In this document: piece by piece, positions 1-5,211 of the stretch
Layout of the letters: each line of letters begins with the position of its first letter
How positions within the stretch are numbered: the stretch's first letter is position 1
Assembly: GCA_022615475.1 (NCBI GenBank)
Contig: JAKEGQ010000273.1
Span: forward strand, 1-5,211
Length of the DNA: 5,211 bases
Reading direction: 5' to 3'
Source of the DNA: Candidatus Methylomirabilota bacterium
Lineage (GTDB): Bacteria; Methylomirabilota; Methylomirabilia; Methylomirabilales; CSP1-5
Position numbers and translations under genes: made by a program
The notes under the pieces: generated by a model
The model's input: only the letters and a program-made list of their open reading frames with translations
Databases searched by the model: none
Told to the model about the DNA's origin: nothing

Positions 1-1
1 G

Positions 2-244
2 ATGGTAGAGGGGTCGGTGAAGAGAATTGACCCTGCACAGCGTTTAGTGGTCATCGCCACCGAGGAGGGGAAGGAGGTTACCCTTCATCTCGGGAAAGAG
101 AGCAACATCGAAGTCCCGGAGCTTGCTTCTGGAGGCTTCATCACCGGTAGCTTTGAATACCTGAAAGAGGGCTACTGGGTCGAAGCGAAGTTCACCGAAG
201 GGGACGGTGTCTGTCATTGTAGCTCATTGAGCTGTCGCAGTTAA
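2..244 (+). CDS. Small hypothetical protein, possibly 5'-partial
   Basis: I do not recognise this 80-residue protein with confidence. It is hydrophilic, with no signal peptide or membrane helix. Its first half alternates short charged and hydrophobic stretches (VKRIDPAQRLVVIA, then KEVTLHLG), which suggests a small beta-barrel fold like those of short 'modified by pH or metal' DUF-type proteins; that is inference only. The C-terminus is cysteine-rich, with three cysteines in a C-H-C-x4-C arrangement (residues 70, 72 and 77), which could bind a metal or form a disulfide. The ATG at position 2 has no visible upstream sequence, so the true start may lie before the window. The gene ends with TAA 16 bases before the Tat-signal protein gene, so it is probably in the same transcript. 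A link to formate dehydrogenase rests on position alone. Confidence 0.6.
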   Translation: MVEGSVKRIDPAQRLVVIATEEGKEVTLHLGKESNIEVPELASGGFITGSFEYLKEGYWVEAKFTEGDGVCHCSSLSCRS

Positions 245-257
245 GGAAAGGAAGGGG
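245..257 (+). promoter_or_regulatory. Purine-rich ribosome binding site for the small Tat protein gene
   Basis: The 16-base gap holds a purine-rich run, GGAAAGGAAGGGGG, just before the ATG at 261. It contains AGGA/GGAAGG-like matches to the anti-Shine-Dalgarno sequence and supports the ATG at 261 as the start. There is no room for a promoter or terminator here, so the gene is expected to be read from an upstream promoter. Confidence 0.55.
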
Positions 258-260
258 GCT

Positions 261-464
261 ATGCGCGAAGGGAAGGAAAGCCCGGAAGTTCAAGGCGGGA
301 GGAGGAGCTTCCTGAAGGGGCTCCTGACGGGAGCAGGGGTCGCCGTCGCCCTTGGGATGGGTCCGAAAAAGGCCGCGGCCCAGAAGAAACCGGGGGTCCC
401 CGATCCGATCCTCTACCGCCGGACAGAAGAGGTCGAGAAGTACTACCGGACCCTTTACAGGTAG
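261..464 (+). CDS. Small twin-arginine signal protein of formate dehydrogenase loci
   Basis: This 67-residue protein has a clear twin-arginine signal: GGRRSFLKG at residues 12-20, a hydrophobic stretch rich in Gly, Ala and Val (about 21-34), and an AAAQ-type cleavage region near residue 40. The remaining mature part is only about 27 residues, polar, ending in charged and tyrosine-rich sequence (EEVEKYYRTLYR). It has no cysteine, so it cannot bind an iron-sulfur cluster through thiolates. Very short Tat-signal proteins directly upstream of formate dehydrogenase alpha genes are a known family, which I recall as TIGR02811, 'formate dehydrogenase region TAT target'. Their role is not established; an accessory subunit or assembly factor of the exported enzyme is plausible. 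The stop codon overlaps the Shine-Dalgarno sequence of the alpha subunit gene, suggesting translational coupling. Confidence 0.85.
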   Translation: MREGKESPEVQGGRRSFLKGLLTGAGVAVALGMGPKKAAAQKKPGVPDPILYRRTEEVEKYYRTLYR

Positions 465-468
465 GAGG
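463..468 (+). promoter_or_regulatory. Shine-Dalgarno AGGAGG that sets the alpha subunit start
   Basis: A perfect AGGAGG lies 7 bases before the ATG at 476 and overlaps the TAG stop (462-464) of the preceding gene. The GTG at 470 is only one base away from it and is too close. The ATG at 545, just before the Tat motif, has no comparable site. The spacing therefore favours 476 as the start of the alpha subunit. Confidence 0.75.
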
Positions 469-475
469 TGTGGGG

Positions 476-3298
476 ATGACGCTACGGAGAGTTCGAGTAA
501 GCGAAACGCTCCGAACTTCCCCGGTCGCGACGCTGAACCCCTTGATGGACCGCCGGAAGTTTCTGAAGTCGGCTGGGGTCGGGCTCGGCGTGGGGGCAGC
601 CGGCTCGCTGGTATCCAGCCCCATCTTCCGGGAGGCCTCCGCGAAAGCCGAGCCGCCCAAGCTTGAGCAATACAAGACCATCTGCACCAACTGCGCGGTC
701 GGGTGCGGGTTCATCGCTGAGGTTAAGGACGGCGTCTGGGTGAGCCAGGAGCCTTGGTTCGAGCACCCCATTAACCAGGGGAGCCTGTGTGCCAAGGGGG
801 CCGCGGCCCGCTCGAAGGTGGTGAGCGAAAAGCGGCTCCGCTACCCGATGAAGCTCGTGGGCGGAAAGTGGCAGCGGATTAGCTGGGACCAGGGCATGTC
901 CGAGATCACCGCCAAGCTCCAGGACGTCCGGAAGAAGCACGGGCCAGACGCGCTCCACTTCAACTTCTCCGCCCACCAGTCGAACGAGAACGGCTTTGCC
1001 GTCCGCAAGTGGGCGGCGATGTGGGGGACCAATAACGTCGACTTCCAGGCCCGTATATGACACTCGACCACTGTGGCCGGTCTGGCCCAAGTGTTCGGGT
1101 TCGGGGCAATGACCAACCATCAGAACGATATCCGGAACAGCCGGAGCGTGATGATCATCGGCATGAATCCGGCTGAGAACCACCCCATCTCCATGCAGCA
1201 CATCCTGACCGCCAAGGAGGTCAACCGGGCGGTCATCATCTCGGTGGACCCGCGCTTCACCAAAACCTCTGCCTTCGCCAACATCTATTGCCGGCTCCGC
1301 TCGGGGACCGATATTCCGTTCATCTACGGGCTGATCAATATCATCCTGGCCAACGGCTGGGAAGACAAGAAGATGGTCAACGAGCGCACCTACGACTTTG
1401 AAGCGCTGAAGGCCGAGGTGGCTAAGTTCGACGCGGCTACCGTCGCGGACATCACCGGGGTGTCCAAAGAGCAGCTGTTCCAGGTGGCGAAGGCTATGGC
1501 CGATAACCGCCCCGGCACTGTCATCTGGGCCATGGGCGGCACCCAGCACAGCAACGGGACCGCCGTGGTGCGAACTTACTGTCACCTCCAGCTCGTCCTG
1601 GGGAACATGGGGAGGCCGGGCGGCGGATGTGACGTGTTCCGGGGTCACGACAGCATCCAGGGCGTCACCGACATCGGTGGCGGCCCCGAGACGCTCCCCG
1701 GCTACTACGGGATCGCGGAGACGGCCTGGAAGCACTGGTCCAAAGTCTGGGACGTCCCCTACGAGTGGATGTTGTCCCGCTTCAAGAGCAAAGAGATGAT
1801 GGAAAAGCCGGGCTTTACCGTGGCCCGGTGGTACGAGGGGGTGTTGCTCGATCCGAAGGAGCTCGGCCAGGACACTAACATCAAGGCGGTGTTCTTCATG
1901 GGGCACTCGACCAACTCGATGTCGCAGATGGACCGCGTCAAGAGGGCGCTAGAGAAGGTCGAGCTGATCGTGGACTTCGACCCCTTTGTCACCAACACCG
2001 CGGTCCTGCCTGACAGAACGGACGGGATCTATGTCATGCCGGCGGCCACGAACTACGAGCAGTGGTGCAGTTCCACCAACACCAACCGCGATCTCCAGTG
2101 GCGGCAGAGGGTGGTGGATCCGGTCTTTGAGGCCCGGACGGACCTAGCCATCCTGATCGACCTGGCCGAGCGGCTCGGATTCAAGAAGCAGTTCATCAAG
2201 AACATGAAGGGTAGCTGGAAGGGCGTGCCTGCCAGCATGAAGGAGGTCAAGGCGCTGCCGGAGCAGACGATCGATGACGTGCTGCGCGAGGTCAACATGG
2301 GTACTCTCTCGATCGGCTACATCGGGCAGACGCCCGAGCGCCTCAAGCGGCAGCAGCAATGGGCCCATGTTTTTGACATCAAGACCAAGAAAGCGGTGGG
2401 CGGCCCGGTGGACGGCGAGCAGTGGGGCCTGCCGTGGCCTTGCTGGCACGACAAGCACCCCGGCACCTCGATCCTCTACCGGACGGACATCCCCGTCGCC
2501 CAGGGTGGCTCCGGATTCCGTGCGCTCTGGGGCCCCAAGGCGCCCGACGGCCAGACCATGCTGGCGGCGGAGGGGTCGGCGCCGGCCGGTGGTCCGAACG
2601 CCGGCTATCCCGCCCAAAAAGAGTACGCCACCGACCTGACGAGGGGGGCTATCAAGGAGGCCATGGCCGAGGGGCGGCATCCATACGGCAACGGCCGGGC
2701 CCGGTTCAACTCCTGGAACATCCCAGATCCGGTGCCCACGCACCGCGAGCCTATCCACAGCCCGCGGCCGGACCTGATCGCCAAGTGGCCGACCTACGAC
2801 GACGTGAAGGAGCACTACCGCGTCCCGCAGCCATACAAGAGCATGCAGAAGCCCGAGTGGGCGAAACAGTACCCCATCGTCCTCACCACGGGCCGGATCG
2901 TCGAACTCGAGGGGGGCAGCGCCGCGGAGCGGGCCGACTGGTGGCTGGTCGAACTAAACCCCGAGATGTACGTCGAGATCCACCCCAAGCTGGCCAATGA
3001 TCACGGGATCAAGAATGGCGACTGGGTGTGGATCGAGTCACCAGAGGACATGGACGGCAAGCCAAGCCGCATCAAGGTCAAGGCCAAGGTCACCAAGCGC
3101 GTCGGTCCCGATACCGTCTTCCTCCCCTACCACTGGGGCGGTGTGTTCGAGGGCAAGTCGCTCGCTTCCAAGTACCCGGAGGGGACGGCGCCTTACAGCG
3201 TCGGTGAGTCGGCCAACACGGTGACCAACTATGGCTACGATCGCGTGACGCAGATGCAGGAAACCAAGACCGGCCTCTGCCGGATTAAGAAGGCCTAA
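476..3298 (+). CDS. fdhA: Formate dehydrogenase alpha (catalytic) subunit, selenocysteine-containing, Tat-exported
   Basis: This is the catalytic subunit that oxidises formate to CO2 at a Mo- or W-bis-MGD centre (FdnG/FdhA class, DMSO reductase superfamily). It is one reading frame of 940 residues, interrupted only by TGA at 1058-1060, read here as selenocysteine 195. Domains in order: a Tat signal (DRRKFLK around residues 25-31, hydrophobic core, likely cleavage after AKA near 58); a [4Fe-4S] motif C-x2-C-x3-C-x27-C (C70, C73, C77, C105); the active-site segment QARI-U-H with His196 next to Sec; the molybdopterin oxidoreductase core, including FRGHDSIQG whose Arg (about 389) matches the catalytic Arg of E. 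coli FdhF; and a C-terminal dinucleotide-binding domain from about residue 800 (YPIVLTTGR to the end). The length is slightly below FdnG (about 1015). HSTT follows the Sec where E. coli has HGPT. The ATG at 545 is the alternative start. Automated callers would probably split this gene at the TGA. Confidence 0.95.
1058..1100 (+). promoter_or_regulatory. Selenocysteine UGA codon and bacterial SECIS hairpin
   Basis: The TGA at 1058-1060 is followed directly by a hairpin that fits the SelB-binding element of bacterial formate dehydrogenases. Lower stem: 1062-1067 with 1095-1100 (one G-U pair). Then a C1068/U1094 mismatch. Middle stem: 1069-1073 with 1088-1093, with A1089 bulged. U1074 is bulged. 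Upper stem: GGCC 1075-1078 with GGCC 1084-1087. The loop is GGUCU at 1079-1083. Counting the U of UGA as 1, the bulged U is at 17 and loop G and U at 23 and 24, the positions known to matter for SelB binding in E. coli fdhF. The element is also coding sequence for the residues just after Sec. Structure and spacing were worked out by hand from the sequence; SelB recognition is inferred from the family. Confidence 0.93.
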
Positions 3299-3299
3299 A

Positions 3300-3306
3300 A
3301 GGGGGT
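3300..3306 (+). promoter_or_regulatory. Ribosome binding site for the beta subunit
   Basis: An AGGGGGT run lies in the 15-base gap, 7 bases before the ATG at 3314. It supports that start over later methionines such as the one at residue 8. The short gap indicates that alpha and beta are translated from one message. Confidence 0.55.
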
Positions 3307-3313
3307 GTGAGTT

Positions 3314-3922
3314 ATGGCCTTAACGACCGCTCGGATGAAGTTCTACATCGACGCCAAACGCTGCATCGAATGCGGCGGCTGCGAGGTCGCGTGCAAGAAC
3401 GAGAATAACGTCCCGCAGGGCATAGCTCGCATCCGGGTCGTGACGGTAAACGAGGGGCAGCCGGGGGAGACCAACATCGCCGTCCCCTGCATGCACTGCT
3501 CCAAGGCGCCGTGTGTGGCCGTCTGTCCGGTGGATGCTCTGTACACTCGACCGGATGGGATCGTCCACGTCAACAAGGAGACCTGCATCGGGTGCGGGTA
3601 TTGCCTGTATGCTTGTCCCTTCGGGGCCCCGCAGTTCCCCAAGGGTGAGCCTTTCGGGGCGCGGGGCGTCATGGACAAGTGCACCTACTGCGCCGGCGGG
3701 CCCGACGAGCCCTTCTCGGAGAAGGAGCGCCGGTTCTACGGGTCCAACCGGATCGCCGAGGGGAAGCTGCCCATGTGCGCCTCGGTCTGCTCGACCAAGG
3801 CACTGGTCGCCGGGGATGCCGAAGAGGTGGCCAAGGTGGTGCGCGCCCGCGCAGTCGCCCGCGGCTCTGGCGTCGGTGCCTGGGGATGGGAGACCGCCTA
3901 TCCGACAGGTCCTCGGTTGTAG
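3314..3922 (+). CDS. fdhB: Formate dehydrogenase beta subunit, four [4Fe-4S] ferredoxin-type protein
   Basis: This 202-residue electron-transfer subunit carries electrons from the alpha subunit to the membrane subunit. Sixteen cysteines fall into four cluster-binding groups: C17/C20/C23/C27; C59/C62/C67/C71; C91/C94/C97/C101; and C123/C126 paired with C155/C159. This is the arrangement of the FdnH/HybA/DmsB/NrfC family, in which groups pair crosswise to hold four [4Fe-4S] clusters. It has no signal peptide, so it is expected to be exported bound to the Tat-signal alpha subunit. Unlike E. coli FdnH it has no C-terminal transmembrane helix: it ends in a polar tail (GAWGWETAYPTGPRL). Membrane attachment must therefore come from the NrfD-like protein encoded next. 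It starts 15 bases after the alpha gene. All expected cysteines are present and nothing suggests damage. Confidence 0.95.
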   Translation: MALTTARMKFYIDAKRCIECGGCEVACKNENNVPQGIARIRVVTVNEGQPGETNIAVPCMHCSKAPCVAVCPVDALYTRPDGIVHVNKETCIGCGYCLYACPFGAPQFPKGEPFGARGVMDKCTYCAGGPDEPFSEKERRFYGSNRIAEGKLPMCASVCSTKALVAGDAEEVAKVVRARAVARGSGVGAWGWETAYPTGPRL

Positions 3923-3945
3923 GCTCGTTCCCTATGGCAGTGACT

Positions 3946-3985
3946 GAGATCCCCACCGGCGCCGACGCGTGCCGGTGGGGATTTC
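3946..3985 (+). terminator. Strong GC-rich hairpin between beta and membrane subunit genes (terminator-like or processing element)
   Basis: A perfect 12-base inverted repeat, ATCCCCACCGGC (3949-3960) and GCCGGTGGGGAT (3971-3982), encloses a 10-base loop. The stem extends outward through one G-U, one A-U and one G-C pair (3946-3948 with 3983-3985). It is followed by TTTCCCTTT-like sequence rather than a clean run of T, so it is a weak candidate for intrinsic termination. It sits inside what otherwise looks like one operon and ends about 6 bases before the GGAGG of the next gene. It may act as a partial terminator, an mRNA-stabilising or processing hairpin, or a control on translation of the next gene. 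The hairpin itself is certain; its role is not. Confidence 0.6.
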
Positions 3986-3991
3986 CCTTTC

Positions 3992-3996
3992 GGAGG
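3992..3996 (+). promoter_or_regulatory. Shine-Dalgarno GGAGG for the NrfD-like gene
   Basis: GGAGG lies 7 bases before the ATG at 4004 and fixes that start. The second methionine codon (4013) is too far from it. The site begins just 3' of the strong hairpin at 3946-3985, so ribosome access here could depend on whether that hairpin forms. Confidence 0.7.
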
Positions 3997-4003
3997 GATT
4001 GCC

Positions 4004-4996
4004 ATGCAACCAATGGAACCGATCGTCTTGGTCACCTCAAAGTGGGGGGCCAGTTTTAACATTCCCTGGTATCTCTTTCTCGGGGGAATGGCCGGAGGAA
4101 CCCTTGTGATCGCAGCCCTGGCAGACCTGCTCGGGGGAAAGCGCGAGCAATACCAAGCTCTCTCTCGCATCGCTGCCTATATCACCCTCCCGATCATCAT
4201 CGTGGGAGGCCTGGCTCTCACCTTTCACTTGGGAAAACCTGAACGAGGGATCCTCTTCCCGATCTTCATGAGCAACTACCGATCCTGGCTGACCATCGGT
4301 GGCTGGATCATCGCAGCCTTCTTCCCTCTCGCCGTGGCATATGCCGTCCTCTGGTACTTTCGGACGGGGAGAGCCCCGCGCCTCATCGTGGCGATCCTTT
4401 CCATTCCGGCTGGCATTGGGATAGCCCTGTACACCGGGTTTCTCCTCTCAGGGTCGTGGCAGCTCTCTGGGGGCTACTGGTTCAGTCCCCTCTGGGACAC
4501 CAGATACATCCCGGTGCTCTTCCTCATCTCCGGTCTCTCGACGGGGCTTGCCGCATGCGGGTTGGTCGCCCTCGCGGTGGACCACTTCCGGCATTCCGGT
4601 GTGGTCTGGGGAGAGCTCGGCGGGGCTGGCGAGACCGCCGGGACCCTCAGCCTTATCGATACGTTGGTCATCATCGCGGAAGCGAGCTGGATCTATCTGA
4701 TGCTCGCCGCCTTTGCGGCCGGTGACGTCGGACAGAAGCTGGTATATGGGATCCTGACCAAGGGTGACCTCGCTCCCTGGTTCTGGTGGGGGGTCGTCGC
4801 TTTGGCCCTGGCGCTCCCCTTCCTGGCCAGCCTCGTGGAAGTCCTGCTCGTCAAGGTCCTTCGCGTTCCAGCGGACTGGCTGCTGTATGTAAAATTCCTG
4901 ATGGTCCTCGCCGGTGGGCTCCTCCTCCGGTACGTCATCGTCTGGGGAGGCGAGATCAGAAAACCCCTCCCCTTCCCACCTTTCAACGTCTACTAG
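4004..4996 (+). CDS. NrfD/PsrC-family membrane subunit of the formate dehydrogenase
   Basis: This 330-residue integral membrane protein of the NrfD (polysulfide reductase PsrC-like) family would anchor the alpha-beta pair and exchange electrons with quinone. Eight hydrophobic segments are visible at about residues 20-42, 56-76, 95-118, 126-149, 168-192, 217-239, 259-283 and 292-314. Family-like sequences include FHLGKPERG after helix 2 (residues 74-82) and a proline-containing stretch with LISGLSTGLAA in helix 5. There is no signal peptide and no sign of paired haem-ligand histidines like those of FdnI, consistent with the haem-free NrfD family. It follows the beta gene after an 81-base gap containing a hairpin and precedes fdhD by 15 bases. 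The position in the operon supports assignment as the third subunit (FdhC-like). Direction of electron flow, formate to quinone, is inferred. Confidence 0.9.
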   Translation: MQPMEPIVLVTSKWGASFNIPWYLFLGGMAGGTLVIAALADLLGGKREQYQALSRIAAYITLPIIIVGGLALTFHLGKPERGILFPIFMSNYRSWLTIGGWIIAAFFPLAVAYAVLWYFRTGRAPRLIVAILSIPAGIGIALYTGFLLSGSWQLSGGYWFSPLWDTRYIPVLFLISGLSTGLAACGLVALAVDHFRHSGVVWGELGGAGETAGTLSLIDTLVIIAEASWIYLMLAAFAAGDVGQKLVYGILTKGDLAPWFWWGVVALALALPFLASLVEVLLVKVLRVPADWLLYVKFLMVLAGGLLLRYVIVWGGEIRKPLPFPPFNVY

Positions 4997-5011
4997 CCGG
5001 GGGGGAGTCGC

Positions 5012-5211
5012 GTGGGCACCTACCGATTCAAGGCCGGACGATTCGAGCCGCTGGAGAAGGGGGTCGTCACGGAACGACCCCTGACCATCCTGGTGAACGG
5101 CCAGGAGCTTGCCACGATGATGAGCACCCCGGTCAAGCTGGATTGCCTCGTGGTGGGGTTTCTCTCCTTCGAAGGGATCATTCAGGATCTCGCCGACATC
5201 ACCTCCCTGGA
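5012..5211 (+). CDS. fdhD: FdhD, formate dehydrogenase cofactor sulfurtransferase (3'-partial)
   Basis: The window ends inside this gene after 66 codons. The GTG at 5012 is preceded by GGGGGAG (5001-5007), 4 bases upstream and 15 bases after the stop of the NrfD-like gene. The N-terminal part reads as FdhD: VTERPLTILVNGQELATMM (residues 19-37), then a TP followed by VVGFLSFEGII (47-57), matching the family pattern 'ERPLTI-x-NG ... TP ... L-VGFL-x-EGII'. FdhD passes sulfur from a cysteine desulfurase to the bis-MGD cofactor in the cytoplasm, a step needed for formate dehydrogenase activity. The CxxC loop known to be important in the E. coli protein lies beyond the window, so it cannot be checked. 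In-operon placement fits a maturation role for the alpha subunit encoded here. Confidence 0.92.
   Translation, partial: MGTYRFKAGRFEPLEKGVVTERPLTILVNGQELATMMSTPVKLDCLVVGFLSFEGIIQDLADITSL

Noticed and set aside
219..231. Short inverted repeat AGCTC-ATT-GAGCT near the end of the first gene
   Set aside because: Only five pairs with a three-base loop, inside coding sequence and without a following T-run; likely chance.
245..260. Possible promoter before the Tat protein gene
   Set aside because: The gap is only 16 bases and is taken up by the ribosome binding site. I saw no convincing -35/-10 pair in the upstream coding sequence.
1058..1073. Alpha subunit as a pseudogene or as two separate genes split at the TGA
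   Set aside because: The frame is unchanged on both sides, both halves are intact, the position is the known Sec site and a SECIS hairpin follows. There is no ribosome binding site before the GTG at 1073, which lies inside the hairpin.
482..1906. Long minus-strand open frame (474 codons) opposite the alpha subunit gene
   Set aside because: It lies wholly antisense to a clearly recognised gene, its translation is low-complexity (rich in His, Val, Leu, Gly, Pro) as expected of a GC-rich shadow frame, and it matches no family I know.
2144..2815. Minus-strand open frame of 223 codons, and plus-strand frames at 2274-2639 and 2422-3000
   Set aside because: All overlap the conserved middle of the alpha subunit and have Arg/Pro/Gly-rich shadow translations with no recognisable domain.
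3513..4059. Alternative plus-strand frames overlapping the beta subunit and the following gap
   Set aside because: The beta subunit frame has all sixteen cluster cysteines. The alternatives are Arg/Ser/Pro-rich and run through the hairpin without plausible starts.

Overview
The window is a tightly packed, plus-strand operon for a respiratory, exported formate dehydrogenase of the FdnG/FdhA class. The key point is that the large catalytic subunit is split by one in-frame TGA (1058-1060). That TGA sits exactly where enzymes of this family carry selenocysteine, and a textbook bacterial SECIS hairpin follows it immediately. Positions 476-3298 should therefore be read as one selenoprotein gene, not as two genes or a pseudogene.

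Layout: (1) 2-244, a small soluble protein of unknown function, possibly continuing upstream of the window. (2) 261-464, a 67-residue twin-arginine (Tat) signal protein of the kind found beside formate dehydrogenase genes. (3) 476-3298, the molybdenum- or tungsten-bis-MGD and [4Fe-4S] selenocysteine alpha subunit with a Tat signal. (4) 3314-3922, the beta subunit with sixteen cysteines for four [4Fe-4S] clusters. (5) 3923-4003, a short gap with a strong GC-rich hairpin. (6) 4004-4996, an eight-helix NrfD/PsrC-type membrane subunit. (7) 5012 to the window end, the start of FdhD, the sulfurtransferase that matures the formate dehydrogenase cofactor. All other gaps are about 11-16 bases, each with a Shine-Dalgarno-like sequence, so co-transcription is likely. 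No stretch over 300 bases lacks a gene, and no tRNA, rRNA, mobile element or CRISPR array was seen.

Inferred working: the alpha subunit oxidises formate outside the cytoplasmic membrane after Tat export, with the beta subunit carried along. Electrons pass through five [4Fe-4S] clusters (one in alpha, four in beta) to the NrfD-like subunit, which would exchange them with the quinone pool. This replaces the cytochrome b subunit (FdnI) of E. coli formate dehydrogenase-N. FdhD would supply sulfur to the cofactor in the cytoplasm before export.

Organism: a GC-rich bacterium with strong Shine-Dalgarno usage, a Tat system and a selenocysteine-decoding system (SelA/B/C/D, not in the window). The gene set suits an anaerobic or facultative lineage, such as deltaproteobacteria-like groups, NC10/Methylomirabilota or Rokubacteria. 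The sequence alone does not let me choose among them. None of the five gene ends in the window uses TGA (two TAA, three TAG), and no other in-frame TGA occurs in the coding sequence, which argues against a general UGA reassignment.
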